In this document: in pieces, positions 37,591 to 48,553 of the stretch
Layout: each line of letters begins with the position of its first letter
Numbering within the stretch: position 1 is the first letter of the stretch
Assembly (NCBI RefSeq): GCF_016908935.1
Contig: NZ_JAFBEV010000004.1
Span: forward strand, 62,001 to 126,000
Direction of reading: 5' to 3'
Length of the DNA: 64,000 nt
Source: Sporolactobacillus spathodeae
Lineage (GTDB): Bacteria > Bacillota > Bacilli > Bacillales > Sporolactobacillaceae
Made by a program: the position numbers and the translations under genes
The notes under the pieces: generated by a model
Seen by the model: the letters and a program-made list of their open reading frames with translations, nothing else
Told to the model about the DNA's origin: nothing
Databases searched by the model: none

Positions 37591-38235
37591 TTATAAGGAC
37601 AAGGCGGTGCTTGCTAGTGGCAAAAGCTCGGTCATCTGTTCAATCCAGTAATCGGGGCGACAGGATTTGAGGGCGCTTCCCTTCAGCGACCAGTCTACAG
37701 CCGCTGTCCGAACATGGGCGCGTGCCCCAGCTAGTATATCGGATGGGCTATCGCCAACCATGAGTGTTGTCTCCGGATCAGCATCGAGACGCTGCATCGC
37801 TGTTTCGACCGGTTCCGGATCTGGCTTCAATCGCGTCACATCGTCACCGGCAACAATTGTGTCGAAATAACGCGTCATCCCAGTAAACTGCAAACCGCGC
37901 AGCACCATATCACGCTTTTTTGTCGACACGACACCAAGCAAACAGCCGCCTTCACGTAATTTGCCAAGCGTCTCGCTGACGAGTGGAAAACGGCGAACCA
38001 TCTGATCGTGGTGCTGGCTGTTATGCGCGCGATAGACATCGATCATCTGCGCGGCCTGTGTGGCATCCATTTTATTGAAACTGACTTCGAGCGGTTCGCC
38101 GATGAACGAAATGAAATCTTCTCGTTTATAGCGACCAGGAAAATAGCGATCAGCTGTATATTGAAACGATGCCAGAATCAATTCATTCGTATTAACCAAT
38201 GTGCCATCCAAATCAAATAAAAAAGTGCGGATCAA
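37591..38235 (-). CDS. ppaX: Pyrophosphatase PpaX
   Basis: The 214-residue HAD-family phosphatase hydrolyses the pyrophosphate released when HprK dephosphorylates HPr-Ser-P. Motif I is FDLDGTLVNT (Asp8 nucleophile, Asp10), motif II the Ser/Thr in GVVSTKKRD, motif III Lys in RLKPDPEPV and motif IV GDSPSDI. It follows lgt and hprK, which supports this function over a generic phosphoglycolate phosphatase. Confidence 0.93.
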   Translation of the reverse strand: MIRTFLFDLDGTLVNTNELILASFQYTADRYFPGRYKREDFISFIGEPLEVSFNKMDATQAAQMIDVYRAHNSQHHDQMVRRFPLVSETLGKLREGGCLLGVVSTKKRDMVLRGLQFTGMTRYFDTIVAGDDVTRLKPDPEPVETAMQRLDADPETTLMVGDSPSDILAGARAHVRTAAVDWSLKGSALKSCRPDYWIEQMTELLPLASTALSL

Positions 38236-38290
38236 CGTCTTTCCCCCATTCTCAATCGTTCAATCGTTCAGAAACACGTCCTTGCATTCA

Positions 38291-39097
38291 TCAGTCTAAA
38301 TAACGCGGACGATCCGGTTTGCGTAACCGCCAATAGCCAATCAGCACGATGCCGACAATAATCAACAAGCCGGCGAGCCACTGCGAGACGCGTAGCGGGC
38401 CGAGCATCAGACTGTCCGTCCGTAGCCCCTCGATATAGCTGCGACCGATTGCATACCAAACCACATAGCTCATAAACAGCTCGCCGCGTTTCAGATTAAC
38501 CCGTCTCAGGAACAGAAGCAGAATAAAGCCGGCGAAATCCCAAAGCGATTCATAGAGGAAGGTTGGAATATAATAGGTGCCGTTGATGTACATCTGATTA
38601 ATTATAAATTTTGGCAAATGCATCGCTTGTAGCGCCGCGCGTGTCGTTGGCCCGCCATGGGCCTCTTGGTTCATGAAATTGCCCCAACGGCCGATTGCCT
38701 GACCGAGAATGACGCTCGGCGCCGCCACATCGGCGACTTTCCAAAAGGGCAGATGACGAACAAGACAGAAGACAACGGTTGTCGCGACAGCGCCAATCAG
38801 GGCGCCATAAATCGCGATACCGCCGTTCCAGATGGCGATAATCTGTCCCGGATGCTGCGAATAATAAGGCCATTCAAAAGCCACATAATAAATGCGCGCG
38901 CAAATCACAGCGATTGGCGCCGCAAACAAAATTAAATCAACATACGTATCCTGACCGAGACCCCGCCGCTTCCCTTCACGCATCGCGAGCAGCAGCCCAA
39001 GCAGCGCCCCGCAGGCAATAATAATCCCATACCAATAGATATGGAGCGCGCCAAGTTGAAAAGCGACCCGGTTCAGCGGTTCGATGGATGTATTCAT
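38291..39097 (-). CDS. lgt: Prolipoprotein diacylglyceryl transferase
   Basis: The 268-residue membrane enzyme transfers a diacylglyceryl group to the lipobox cysteine of lipoproteins. It has about seven membrane helices and the Lgt signature [14 protein letters not shown], with the conserved region [17 protein letters not shown] near the N terminus. It is between hprK (14 bp) and ppaX (55 bp), as in most Bacillales. Confidence 0.96.
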   Translation of the reverse strand: MNTSIEPLNRVAFQLGALHIYWYGIIIACGALLGLLLAMREGKRRGLGQDTYVDLILFAAPIAVICARIYYVAFEWPYYSQHPGQIIAIWNGGIAIYGALIGAVATTVVFCLVRHLPFWKVADVAAPSVILGQAIGRWGNFMNQEAHGGPTTRAALQAMHLPKFIINQMYINGTYYIPTFLYESLWDFAGFILLLFLRRVNLKRGELFMSYVVWYAIGRSYIEGLRTDSLMLGPLRVSQWLAGLLIIVGIVLIGYWRLRKPDRPRYLD

Positions 39098-39111
39098 TTT
39101 TTCGTATCACC

Positions 39112-40032
39112 TCAGCGTTCATGCAGCGTATCATTTAATCGGTCGGAAAATTGCTGTGCCGCATGATAGCCCATGTTTTTCAAACGGTAATTCATCGCCG
39201 CCACCTCGATAATCACGGCGAGGTTGCGCCCCGGACGGACTGGCAAAACGAGTCTTGGAATTTCCGTATCAATCAGCTTAATTTTTTCTTCATCAAGGCC
39301 GAGCCTATCGTAAACCTTATTCTGATCCCAGAGCTCCAAGTGGATTACGAGCGATACCCGTTTGTAGTTGCGTACCGCACCGGCGCCAAACAGCGTCATC
39401 ACATTAATGATGCCAAGTCCGCGGATTTCGAGCAAATGTTGAATCAGCTCCGGTGCATTACCAACCAGTTCGGATTCACCCTCCTGACGGATTTCGACCG
39501 AGTCGTCGGCGACAAGCCGGTGCCCGCGTTTAACCAACTCTAGTGCCGTTTCACTTTTACCGACACCACTTTCGCCAGTAATCAGCACGCCGACCCCGTA
39601 AACGTCAACCAAAACACCGTGCACCGCTGTCATCGGCGCAAGCCGCGATTCCAGATAATTGGTAATCATGCTGCTAAGCCGTGTCGTTTTCATTTTTGAT
39701 GAAAGAATCGGCACATGGCGTTTATTCGAGGAGATAATAAATTCATCCGGCACCTCAATGCCGCGCGAGATTACAATGCACGGTGTCTGTGCGGTACACA
39801 GCTGCGAGGTCCGGCGATAGCGTTCGTCAATACTTAATTCGTTAAAAAAAGAAAGTTCCGTCCGTCCCAGCAATTGCAGTCTGCGGCGGGGGTAATACGT
39901 AAAATAGCCGGCAATTTCAAGTCCGGGTCGGGAAATATCACTGACAATAATCTCCCGATCGACACCCTCTTTGCCGCTTACCAGCTTCAAGTCAAAATGT
40001 TCAATGAGTTCACTGACGCGTACTTTATTCAT
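39112..40032 (-). CDS. hprK: HPr kinase/phosphorylase
   Basis: The 306-residue bifunctional enzyme phosphorylates and dephosphorylates Ser46 of HPr and Crh, which sets CcpA activity. It has His138, the Walker A motif GESGVGKS (residues 153-160), [10 protein letters not shown] and the family signature [21 protein letters not shown] crh gene and cre-like sites occur in this window. It starts the hprK-lgt-ppaX operon. Confidence 0.97.
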   Translation of the reverse strand: MNKVRVSELIEHFDLKLVSGKEGVDREIIVSDISRPGLEIAGYFTYYPRRRLQLLGRTELSFFNELSIDERYRRTSQLCTAQTPCIVISRGIEVPDEFIISSNKRHVPILSSKMKTTRLSSMITNYLESRLAPMTAVHGVLVDVYGVGVLITGESGVGKSETALELVKRGHRLVADDSVEIRQEGESELVGNAPELIQHLLEIRGLGIINVMTLFGAGAVRNYKRVSLVIHLELWDQNKVYDRLGLDEEKIKLIDTEIPRLVLPVRPGRNLAVIIEVAAMNYRLKNMGYHAAQQFSDRLNDTLHER

Positions 40033-40194
40033 AAGCTGCTGCTGCCCGCCGTTGGGTTGATGCTGTTTCTCACTTTGCCGGCACGGCAGCTTTACCTCCT
40101 TATTCGTCGGACTCTGTATCCTTTTCGACGGTTATAGCCTTATTTTACCATACCTCATCTATGCATGTATCAAGCAAAACAAATGCGCCACTTT

Positions 40195-40578
40195 TTAGCG
40201 GCGCCGCAACGGTTTAATAATGAACGTGTGAATAATCATCTGCGCAATCGCCATGATGATGGCGACAATCAACGCGCTTCCGAAGCCGTCCAGCTCGAAC
40301 TCCGGTCCCATAATTCCCGCTGTCAGCAGCAAGAGCAACGCATTGATGACAAAGATAAAGAACCCGAGCGTCAGAATTGTCATCGGTAGCGAAAAAATGA
40401 ACAGGATTGGCCGAACGAATAGATTGAGCAGCGAAAGAATGAAGCTTGCGCCAAAAGCGGCGCCAATACTTGCGATGTGAACCATTGAATGCAAATAACC
40501 AGCCAGCGTCATCAAAATAATCATATTAATGACGCAGTTAATCAGCCAGTCCGTCAGCCATTTTCTCAAACGATTCAC
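40195..40578 (-). CDS. yvlD: Membrane protein of the phage-holin-4/YvlD family
   Basis: The 127-residue protein has four hydrophobic helices and the conserved NLFVRPILFIFSLPMTILTLGFFIFVINALLL stretch of the YvlD family. The GTG start at 40578 overlaps the pspC stop codon (GTGA), so translation is probably coupled; the longer frame runs into pspC. Function is unknown; in B. subtilis yvlC-yvlD respond to cell-envelope stress. Confidence 0.85.
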   Translation of the reverse strand: MNRLRKWLTDWLINCVINMIILMTLAGYLHSMVHIASIGAAFGASFILSLLNLFVRPILFIFSLPMTILTLGFFIFVINALLLLLTAGIMGPEFELDGFGSALIVAIIMAIAQMIIHTFIIKPLRRR

Positions 40579-40766
40579 CGCTCTTCCGGCATGATCAAAT
40601 AGGCAAGGAAATAGCCGATGATACAAGGAACTAACGCTGTCACCAAGGTAATAACGATAAAAATCAGCCGAACAAGCGTCGGATCAATCTCAAAATACTC
40701 GCCAATGCCGCCGAGCACACCTTGCAAAACCCGGTTCGAACGCGACCGATACAAACGTTTGTGCAT
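40575..40766 (-). CDS. PspC-domain membrane protein (YvlC-like)
   Basis: The 63-residue protein is a minimal PspC domain: a basic N terminus (MHKRLYRSRSNR), GVLGGIGEYFEIDPTLVRLIFIV and one or two membrane helices. PspC proteins sense envelope stress in proteobacteria; the role in Bacillales is less clear. The ATG at 40766 follows AGGGGG. It is coupled to yvlD and lies beside the 78-copy array. Confidence 0.85.
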   Translation of the reverse strand: MHKRLYRSRSNRVLQGVLGGIGEYFEIDPTLVRLIFIVITLVTALVPCIIGYFLAYLIMPEER

Positions 40767-40935
40767 ATAAATTCCCCCTGAAAACTTCACTAAGTTAACT
40801 ATACCCTTAATTTACAGCAAGAAACAAGGTTCTTATTTACGAGAAAATCAAAAAGGAACAAAATCGTTTCGTAAAAATTCTATGCCTGCCCAGCAAAAAA
40901 TAAGCGAACCTTTTATAAGTACAGGCGTCATACCT

Positions 40936-42565
40936 TACTCTGTCGATGCCGGGACCTACTCTGTCGATGCCGGGACCTACTCTGTCGATGTGACGCCCTA
41001 CTCTGTCGATGCTGCCTCCTACTCTGTCGATGTGACGCTCTACTCTGTCGATGCCGGAACCTACTCTGTCGATGTTCGTGCCTACTCTGTCGATGCCAAG
41101 CCCTACTCTGTCGATGTTCGTGCCTACTCTGTCGATGCCGGATCCTACTCTGTCGATGCCAAGCTCTTCTCTGTCGATGCCCACCCCTACTCTGTCGATG
41201 CCCACCCCTACTCTGTCGATGCCCACCCCTACTCTGTCGATGCCAACCTCTACTCTGTCGATGCCAAGCTCTACTCTGTCGATGCCGGGACCTACTCTGT
41301 CGATGCCAAGCTCTACTCTGTCGATGCCGGACCCTTCTCTGTCGATGCCCACCCCTACTCTGTCGATGCCGGAACCTACTCTGTCGATGCCCACCCCTAC
41401 TCTGTCGATGCCGGAACCTACTCTGTCGATGCCAAGCCCTACTCTGTCGATGCCAAGCTCTACTCTGTCGATGCCAAGCTCTACTCTGTCGATGCCAAGC
41501 TCTACTCTGTCGATGCCCACCCCTACTCTGTCGATGCCGGCTCCTACTCTGTCGATGCCGGAACCTACTCTGTCGATGCCCACCCCTACTCTGTCGATGC
41601 CAAGCTCTACTCTGTCGATGTTCGTGCCTACTCTGTCGATGCCGGGACCTACTCTGTCGATGTTCGTGCCTACTCTGTCGATGCCAAGCTCTACTCTGTC
41701 GATGCCAAGCCCTACTCTGTCGATGTTCGTGCCTACTCTGTCGATGCCAAGCTCTACTCTGTCGATGCCAAGCCCTACTCTGTCGATGCCGGCTCCTACT
41801 CTGTCGATGCCGACCCCTACTCTGTCGATGTTCGTGCCTACTCTGTCGATGCCGGAACCTACTCTGTCGATGTTCGTGCCTACTCTGTCGATGCCGGGAC
41901 CTACTCTGTCGATGCCGAGGCCTACTCTGTCGATGCCGGAAGCTACTCTGTCGATGTTCGTGCCTACTCTGTCGATGCCCGACCCTACTCTGTCGATGCC
42001 AAGCTCTACTCTGTCGATGCCCACCCCTACTCTGTCGATGTTCGTGCCTACTCTGTCGATGCCCACCCCTACTCTGTCGATGCCCACCCCTACTCTGTCG
42101 ATGCCGGAACCTACTCTGTCGATGTTCGTGCCTACTCTGTCGATGCCAAGCTCTACTCTGTCGATGCCAAGCTCTACTCTGTCGATGCCCACCCCTACTC
42201 TGTCGATGCCCACCCCTACTCTGTCGATGCCGGAACCTACTCTGTCGATGCCCACCTCTACTCTGTCGATGCCAAGCTCTACTCTGTCGATGCCGGAACC
42301 TACTCTGTCGATGCCGGGACCTACTCTGTCGATGCCGGGACCTACTCTGTCGATGCCGGGACCTACTCTGTCGATGCCGGGACCTACTCTGTTGATGCCA
42401 AGCTCTACTCTGTCGATGCCAAGCTCTACTCTGTCGATGCCAAGCTCTACTCTGTCGATGCCAAGCTCTACTCTGTCGATGCCAAGCTCTACTCTGTCGA
42501 TGCCCACCCCTACTCTGTCGATGCCAAGCTCTACTCTGTCGATGTTCGTGCCTACTCTGTCGATA
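40936..42565. repeat. 21-bp tandem array, 78 copies
   Basis: The core TACTCTGTCGATG begins at 40936 and recurs every 21 bp up to 42553: 77 whole steps, so 78 copies with no change of register. Two cores read TTCTCTG (41167, 41335) and one reads TGTTGAT (near 42391). The variable bases come from a small set: GCCAAGCTC, GCCCACCCC, GCCGGAACC, GCCGGGACC, GTTCGTGCC and rarer forms. All reading frames stay open. No start with a ribosome site is seen, and the plus-strand frames run on through a repeat into antisense uvrA. It fills the gap between uvrA and pspC. Confidence 0.97.
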
Positions 42566-42599
42566 TTCCGCTCTGCACTGCTAATTTTCAGTCCTTATT

Positions 42600-42739
42600 T
42601 GCATCGAACGTGCTTCGGTTGCTCGCTTGCCGCGGGCAGGACGGGAGCCTCCTCGGACAAGCTGGAATCTGCGGGGTCTTCCTTGTCCTGCTCTTCCCGC
42701 AGGCGTCTCGCACCTGCGCTGCATTTTTGTGCAAAAATC
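42600..42739 (-). repeat. Interspersed palindromic element, copy 10
   Basis: The middle stem is a perfect GCAGGAC/GTCCTGC pair and the outer stem GCCGCGGG/CCCGC-A-GGC. The loop is conserved (CCTCCTCGGACAAGCTGG). It lies between the 78-copy array and the uvrA terminator. Confidence 0.92.
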
Positions 42740-42761
42740 CTTATACTTTGTTATCTCTAAA

Positions 42762-42799
42762 TAAAGACCGGCTTCAGCGAAACGAAGCCGGTCTTTCGA
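42762..42799 (-). terminator. Terminator after uvrA
   Basis: AAAGACCGGCTTC-GTTT-GAAGCCGGTCTTT around the uvrA stop region on the minus strand. Confidence 0.88.
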
Positions 42800-45679
42800 T
42801 TAAACATGTTCGGTTTGCTTTTCTTCCTGCAAAGTTTGTGCCGCCTGCCGTTTGGCATCACGTGCTAATATCGGTTTCAGATATTTGCCGGTGTAGGAAC
42901 CGGGCGTTTCGGCGATTTGTTCCGGCGTTCCGACAGCGACAATCGTGCCGCCGCCATCGCCGCCTTCAGGCCCGAGGTCAATTAAATGGTCGGCGCATTT
43001 GATGACATCTAGATTATGCTCGATAATCAGCACACTGTCGCCGCTATCGACCAACGCCTGGAGAACGCGCAGCAGACGAGCAATGTCATCGGTATGCAGC
43101 CCGGTCGTCGGCTCATCGAGAATATAAAGCGCGCGGCCCTTTGTCCGCCGATAAAGCTGTGAGGCTAGTTTGACACGCTGCGCCTCACCGCCAGAGAGTG
43201 TCGTGGCCGGTTGTCCGAGCCGGATATAGCCGAGCCCGACAGCGTTGAGCGGTTCCAAACGGCGCTTGATCCGCGGCACATTTTTGAAAAATTCAAGACC
43301 TTCTTCAACGGTCATATCGAGCACGTCGGCAATTGTTTTTCCTTTATACATCACTTCAAGCGTTTCGCGATTATAGCGTTTACCGTGACAGACTTCGCAC
43401 GGCACATAAACGTCCGGCAGGAAATGCATCTCAATTTTTATGATGCCATCGCCCGTGCACGCTTCGCAGCGGCCGCCTTTTACGTTGAAACTGAAACGCC
43501 CCTTTTTATAGCCGCGCACCTTGGCTTCATTCGTCGCCGCAAAGACGTCGCGGATCATATCAAACACGCCGGTATACGTCGCTGGGTTGGAGCGCGGCGT
43601 CCGGCCAATCGGCGACTGATCAATCTGGATCACGCGATCCAATTCTTTGATCCCTTTAATCGATTTATAGTCGCCAGGCGCGTCCCGCCGCCCGTTTAAT
43701 TTCTGAGCCAGCGCCTTGAACAAAATTTCATTGACCAGTGTACTCTTTCCTGATCCGGAAACACCGGTCACGACCGTCATCACACCAAGTGGGAAGCTAA
43801 CGCTGACATTCTTTAAATTATTCGCCTTGGCGCCGGTTATTTTAATCACCCGTTTGCCAAGCGACCGACGCGCCGCGGGAAGCGGGATAAATTTTCTTCC
43901 CGACAAATAGGCACCTGTCAGCGATTGCGGATCAGCCATAATTTCCTGCGGTGTTCCTTGCGCCGTGATTTGGCCGCCATGTTCGCCGGCTCCGGGACCG
44001 ACATCGATGATGAAGTCCGAGGCCAGCATCGTGTCCTCGTCGTGCTCAACGACAATCAACGTGTTACCGAGATCCCGCATATGGAGCAATGTTTGAATTA
44101 GCCGATCGTTATCACGCTGGTGCAAGCCAATCGACGGCTCGTCCAAGATGTACAGGACGCCCATCAACTGCGAGCCGATTTGCGTCGCAAGCCGAATGCG
44201 CTGTGCTTCGCCGCCGGAGAGTGTGCCTGCCGCCCGGCTGAGCGTCAGATAATCGAGCCCGACATCAATCAGGAATCGCGTTCGCTGCATGATTTCGCGC
44301 AAGATGAGTTTCGCGATCGTCTGTTCTTTTTCCGAGAGTTCCAGATTGCTGAAAAAGTCGAGCATCTTGCGAATCGGTAGCGCCGTGACTTCACTGATAT
44401 GCCGACCGCCGATTTTCACCGCCAGCGCTTCGGGGCGCAGCCGATGCCCGTGGCAGGTTGGGCACGGCTTTTGCATCATATACTGTTCCATCTGCTCACG
44501 AATATAATCAGACGTTGTTTCGCGATAGCGGCGCGCAATATTCGGGACCACACCTTCAAACAGCATTTCCTTGTCGCGGACTTCACCAAATTCATTTTCG
44601 TAGTGAAAATGAATCCGTGTCGTACCACCACCATAAAGAATAATTTTCAGCTTATCCTTAGGCAGCGCCTCAACCGGACAATTCATATCCACACCGAAAG
44701 TCGCGCAAGCCGAGCGCAGAAGCTGCGGATAATACTGAGAACTGGTTGGCTCCCATGGTGCAATCGCGCCGTCCGCAAGCGATTTCGATGGATCAGGAAT
44801 CACAAGATCGAGGTCGACTTCCATCCGCGAACCGAGCCCGTCGCAGGCCGGGCAAGCGCCAAACGGACTGTTGAACGAGAAAAGACGTGGTTCCAGCTCG
44901 CCGATTGAAAAGCCGCAATGCGGACAAGAATGCTTTTCAGAAAACAGTAATTCCTCACTGCCGATGATGTCCACAACCACACGGCCGTCGGCCAGACGCA
45001 GCGCCGTTTCCAGCGAATCGGCCAAACGGCTGGCAACGCCATCCTTGACAACAACCCGGTCGATCACGACATCAATGGAATGTTTCTTATTCTTCTCTAG
45101 TGCCAGCTCTTCACTGACCTCGTGCATCTCGCCGTCAATGCGAACACGTACATAGCCTTGTTTCTTAATATCCTCAAGCACTTTGGCCTGCGTGCCTTTG
45201 CGTCCGGATACGATCGGCGCCAGAATCTGCAGCTTGGTGCGTTCCGGATAGGTCAGCACGCGATCGACCATCTGCTCAATGGTCTGCGACGTAATCTCCG
45301 TTCCGTCGTTCGGACAGAACGGATGGCCAATCCGTGCGAAAAGGAGTCGCAGATAATCATAGATTTCCGTGACCGTTCCGACCGTCGACCGCGGATTGTG
45401 GCTCGTTGTTTTCTGATCGATCGAAATTGCCGGAGATAAACCCTCGATCGCGTCAACATCTGGCTTATTGGTTTGACCGAGAAACTGGCGGGCATAGGCG
45501 GACAGCGATTCGACATAGCGCCGTTGCCCTTCCGCATAGATAGTGTCAAAGGCCAGCGATGATTTGCCGGAACCGGAAAGACCCGTGACAACGACAAGTT
45601 TATCGCGCGGTATCGTCACATTGATATTTTTCAGATTATGTTCCCTTGCGCCTTTGACGACGATATTTTCAAGTACCAT
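42800..45679 (-). CDS. uvrA: UvrABC excinuclease subunit A
   Basis: The 959-residue damage-recognition ATPase has two ABC ATPase modules ([12 protein letters not shown] near the N terminus and [14 protein letters not shown] past residue 640), each followed by a LSGGEAQR signature. It also has zinc-binding motifs ([28 protein letters not shown] and [27 protein letters not shown]). Length and domains are complete. It starts 7 bp after uvrB and forms the uvrBA SOS operon. Confidence 0.98.
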   Translation of the reverse strand: MVLENIVVKGAREHNLKNINVTIPRDKLVVVTGLSGSGKSSLAFDTIYAEGQRRYVESLSAYARQFLGQTNKPDVDAIEGLSPAISIDQKTTSHNPRSTVGTVTEIYDYLRLLFARIGHPFCPNDGTEITSQTIEQMVDRVLTYPERTKLQILAPIVSGRKGTQAKVLEDIKKQGYVRVRIDGEMHEVSEELALEKNKKHSIDVVIDRVVVKDGVASRLADSLETALRLADGRVVVDIIGSEELLFSEKHSCPHCGFSIGELEPRLFSFNSPFGACPACDGLGSRMEVDLDLVIPDPSKSLADGAIAPWEPTSSQYYPQLLRSACATFGVDMNCPVEALPKDKLKIILYGGGTTRIHFHYENEFGEVRDKEMLFEGVVPNIARRYRETTSDYIREQMEQYMMQKPCPTCHGHRLRPEALAVKIGGRHISEVTALPIRKMLDFFSNLELSEKEQTIAKLILREIMQRTRFLIDVGLDYLTLSRAAGTLSGGEAQRIRLATQIGSQLMGVLYILDEPSIGLHQRDNDRLIQTLLHMRDLGNTLIVVEHDEDTMLASDFIIDVGPGAGEHGGQITAQGTPQEIMADPQSLTGAYLSGRKFIPLPAARRSLGKRVIKITGAKANNLKNVSVSFPLGVMTVVTGVSGSGKSTLVNEILFKALAQKLNGRRDAPGDYKSIKGIKELDRVIQIDQSPIGRTPRSNPATYTGVFDMIRDVFAATNEAKVRGYKKGRFSFNVKGGRCEACTGDGIIKIEMHFLPDVYVPCEVCHGKRYNRETLEVMYKGKTIADVLDMTVEEGLEFFKNVPRIKRRLEPLNAVGLGYIRLGQPATTLSGGEAQRVKLASQLYRRTKGRALYILDEPTTGLHTDDIARLLRVLQALVDSGDSVLIIEHNLDVIKCADHLIDLGPEGGDGGGTIVAVGTPEQIAETPGSYTGKYLKPILARDAKRQAAQTLQEEKQTEHV

Positions 45680-45686
45680 GAACGGT

Positions 45687-47657
45687 TTATCCCTCCGCCT
45701 TCAATTCGAAAATAATATCCCGCAATTCAGCCGCACGTTCAAAATCAAGCGCTTTGGCCGCATTTTTCATTTCATTCTCCATCGATGCCACCGCTTTTCG
45801 ACGTTCCGATGCGGTCATCTTGACTTTCTTTTTCTTCTTCTTGCCGTCTTCGGCCTCAACCGCATAAGTCGCCTTAATCAAATCCGGAATAGCCTTCTGG
45901 ATCGTCTGCGGCGTGATATGATGCACCTCGTTGAATTTATTCTGAATCCCGCGCCGACGCTGCGTTTCATCCATAGCGAGACGCATCGAATCGGTGATCC
46001 GGTCGGCGTACATGATGACTTTGCCTTCCGCGTTACGCGCCGCACGCCCCATCGTCTGAATCAGCGACCGTTCGGAGCGCAGGAATCCTTCCTTATCCGC
46101 GTCGAGTATCGCCACGAGCGAGACTTCGGGAATATCCAGTCCTTCACGCAACAGGTTGATGCCGACGAGCACGTCGAATTCACCGCGCCGCAAATCGCGA
46201 ATAATCTCAATCCGGTCGAGCGTCTTGACTTCCGAATGTAGATAATTGACCTTAACGCCCATACCTTTTAGGTAGTCCGTCAGGTTTTCGGCCATTTTCT
46301 TCGTCAATGTCGTCACAAGCACGCGTTCGTGCTTCTTCGTGCGGCTTGTGATTTCATCAAAGAGGTCATCAATCTGTCCCTTGATCGGCCGCACCTCGAT
46401 TTCCGGATCGAGCAAACCGGTTGGGCGAATAATCTGTTCAATCGGTTTTCCAGAATGTTCCAATTCATAATCAGCCGGCGTCGCCGAAACATAAACCGCC
46501 TGATTGACTTTTTCCTCAAACTCCTCGAATTTAAGCGGACGGTTGTCTTTCGCCGATGGCAACCGGAAGCCATTGTCGACCAGCACATTTTTACGCGCCC
46601 GATCGCCGTTAAACATGGCGCGAACTTGTGGCAGCGTCGCATGTGACTCATCAATCATCACAAGATAATCTTCAGGAAAATAGTCCATTAGTGTATACGG
46701 GGCTTCGCCTGGCTTGCGGAACGTCAGATGGCGCGAGTAATTTTCAATGCCTGAGCAGAAACCAACCTCTTCCATCATTTCCAAATCATAATTGGTTCGC
46801 TGCTCGAGACGCTGCGCTTCAAGCAATTTCCCGTTCTCTTTCATCAAGGCGAGCTGCTGCTTCAATTCTTCTTTTATATTCACAATCGCCCGCTTCATTT
46901 TCTCCTGTCCGGTAACGAAGTGCGAAGCCGGGTAAATCGCCACATGATCGCGCTCACCAACAATTTCGCCAGTCAGCGGGTCCATTTCAGTAATCCGTTC
47001 AATTTCATCGCCGAAAAATTCAATGCGCAGGCAATGATCATCGCGAGAGGCTGGGAAAATTTCCACGACGTCACCGCGGACGCGAAACGTGCCACGCGTG
47101 AAATTGATATCATTGCGCGTGTACTGTGTGTCGACCAGTCGCCGCAGCATCTCATTGCGCTCAATCTCCATCCCCCGGCGCAAGGAAACAACGAGTGATT
47201 TGTACTCTTCCGGCGAACCTAAACCATAGATGCAGGACACACTGGCGACAATAATCACGTCACGCCGCTCGAACAGCGCACTTGTCGCTGAGTGACGCAA
47301 TTTATCAATCTCGTCATTAATACTGGAATCTTTTTCAATATAGGTATCCGTCTGCGGAATATACGCTTCCGGCTGGTAATAATCGTAGTAGCTAACAAAA
47401 TATTCAACCGCGTTATTCGGAAAAAATTCCTTAAATTCGCTGTACAGCTGGCCGGCGAGCGTCTTATTATGAGCAATCACCAGCGTCGGCTTCTTCACTG
47501 TGGCAATCACGTTTGACATCGTAAATGTCTTGCCTGTCCCCGTCGCGCCGAGCAATGTCTGGTGCTTTTTGCCTTGACGAATGCCCTCGACCAGCTGGCG
47601 AATGGCTTCAGGCTGATCGCCCTGTGGCTGAAAAGGGGATACAAGTTGGAAATCCAT
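45687..47657 (-). CDS. uvrB: UvrABC excinuclease subunit B
   Basis: The 656-residue helicase-like protein verifies DNA damage after UvrA. It has Walker [11 protein letters not shown], the beta-hairpin region ([23 protein letters not shown]), helicase motifs through [32 protein letters not shown] and a C-terminal UVR motif ([14 protein letters not shown]). The ATG at 47657 follows GGGAGGC; a TTG five codons earlier is the end of that ribosome site. Upstream lie an extended -10 promoter and a LexA-like box. Confidence 0.97.
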   Translation of the reverse strand: MDFQLVSPFQPQGDQPEAIRQLVEGIRQGKKHQTLLGATGTGKTFTMSNVIATVKKPTLVIAHNKTLAGQLYSEFKEFFPNNAVEYFVSYYDYYQPEAYIPQTDTYIEKDSSINDEIDKLRHSATSALFERRDVIIVASVSCIYGLGSPEEYKSLVVSLRRGMEIERNEMLRRLVDTQYTRNDINFTRGTFRVRGDVVEIFPASRDDHCLRIEFFGDEIERITEMDPLTGEIVGERDHVAIYPASHFVTGQEKMKRAIVNIKEELKQQLALMKENGKLLEAQRLEQRTNYDLEMMEEVGFCSGIENYSRHLTFRKPGEAPYTLMDYFPEDYLVMIDESHATLPQVRAMFNGDRARKNVLVDNGFRLPSAKDNRPLKFEEFEEKVNQAVYVSATPADYELEHSGKPIEQIIRPTGLLDPEIEVRPIKGQIDDLFDEITSRTKKHERVLVTTLTKKMAENLTDYLKGMGVKVNYLHSEVKTLDRIEIIRDLRRGEFDVLVGINLLREGLDIPEVSLVAILDADKEGFLRSERSLIQTMGRAARNAEGKVIMYADRITDSMRLAMDETQRRRGIQNKFNEVHHITPQTIQKAIPDLIKATYAVEAEDGKKKKKKVKMTASERRKAVASMENEMKNAAKALDFERAAELRDIIFELKAEG

Positions 47658-47717
47658 CCGTCTGCCTCCCAAAAGTTAATTGCTTACTTCGAATCAGAAA
47701 TCCAAGAATTTACTAAA

Positions 47718-47767
47718 ATTATAGCATATCTTTCGCGAAAAACGCCAAAAAAGCGAACAAATATTCT
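47718..47767 (-). promoter_or_regulatory. uvrB promoter with LexA-like box
   Basis: An extended -10, TGCTATAAT, is on the minus strand (TATAAT at 47718-47723). Upstream, CGAACAAATATTCT (plus strand, 47754-47767) matches the Bacillus LexA consensus CGAACRNRYGTTYG at 12 of 14 positions. Confidence 0.55.
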
Positions 47768-47837
47768 CAAATACTCTTTTTCTGCTACATTGTATCCTGA
47801 TTTTCGCGTTTTAGCATGACTCACACACCCAGTGTCC

Positions 47838-47900
47838 GATAATTCTGTTGTAGTGTCCGAAAAAAGCGATCAAGTATCCGATTTCAGTCTATTTTAATCA
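47838..47900. repeat. Short direct repeats TGTCCGA / TATCCGA
   Basis: AGTGTCCGATAA, AGTGTCCGAAAA and AGTATCCGATTT occur within about 55 bp. Some transposon ends carry multiple short terminal repeats of this kind, so it may be a remnant, but no transposase is nearby. Confidence 0.35.
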
Positions 47901-47962
47901 ACTGCACCGATGCAGATGGTCTTGACACTGTCATCCTCTTCTTTAAATACTAGCTTTAACTG

Positions 47963-48088
47963 TCAACGCTCCGCGTTATAACTTTGTATCCTGATTAGCG
48001 GAACAAGTAAATCCCATTCGCCCATAATTGGTTTACTTTGACATTTTTCAGATTTTGAACTGGCTTCGGATCTCTGATTGGATCTCAT
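47963..48088 (-). CDS. Possible 41-residue small protein
   Basis: A short frame MRSNQRSEASSKSEKCQSKP...IQSYNAER starts at 48088 with GGAGG about 10 nt upstream and ends at 47963. It follows the orphan gene at 48158-48478 on the same strand. It has no recognisable family and its composition (polar N-terminal half) gives no clue. The ribosome site is the main support. Confidence 0.35.
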   Translation of the reverse strand: MRSNQRSEASSKSEKCQSKPIMGEWDLLVPLIRIQSYNAER

Positions 48089-48157
48089 ACCTGCATAACC
48101 TCCTAATCTTGTGTAAATAAAAACAAGACACCGTGGTTGGTGTCCTACTATAAATCA

Positions 48158-48478
48158 TTAATGATATCTCTTGATAAATTTTTCTAGAATATCTTTTATT
48201 TTACCTTCCGTTATTCCATCACCAGTATAAATTGTTAATTGATAGATTTGATTATCTTTTCGTCCTCCACCACCATTGACAGGATCCGTAAAGGGCTCAC
48301 GAATAGATTTCTTGGTCTCAAAATAAAATGTGATGTCTTCTGAATATGGTTCGTGAAGTCCAGAAGCAATATCAAATCCGGACATTTCTAGTACCGTTTC
48401 CATTCGTCTAAACAAATCTTTTACAATCCTGCGAATGTCTGTCGTTTCAAAATAAGTTTTTTCTTCATCATCCGCCAA
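48158..48478 (-). CDS. Orphan acidic protein, function unknown
   Basis: I do not recognise this 106-residue protein. It begins with a TTG codon preceded by GGAGATGAC and reads ADDEEKTYFETTDIRRIVKDLF. It has an alpha-beta pattern with a glycine-rich turn (NGGGGRKDN) and an amphipathic C-terminal helix (KIKDILEKFIKRYH). Base composition is lower in GC than the neighbours, as for the whole 47.7-50.3 kb patch, suggesting acquisition. Confidence 0.6.
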   Translation of the reverse strand: MADDEEKTYFETTDIRRIVKDLFRRMETVLEMSGFDIASGLHEPYSEDITFYFETKKSIREPFTDPVNGGGGRKDNQIYQLTIYTGDGITEGKIKDILEKFIKRYH

Positions 48479-48553
48479 AATTAGTCATCTCCATTCTGCA
48501 GACTACATTAGCATTCATCAAAATGGAACAAAAATCCTGCATGAATACCTATT

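Noticed and set aside
40936-42565. CRISPR array
   Set aside because: The repeat is only 12-14 bp, the variable part 7-9 bp and drawn from a few recurring types, and no cas genes are nearby.
40837-43002. Long open frames of 556, 569 and 706 codons across the 21-bp array
   Set aside because: All frames stay open because the period is a multiple of three and the core has no stop. None has a start with a ribosome site, and the plus-strand frames continue into antisense uvrA.
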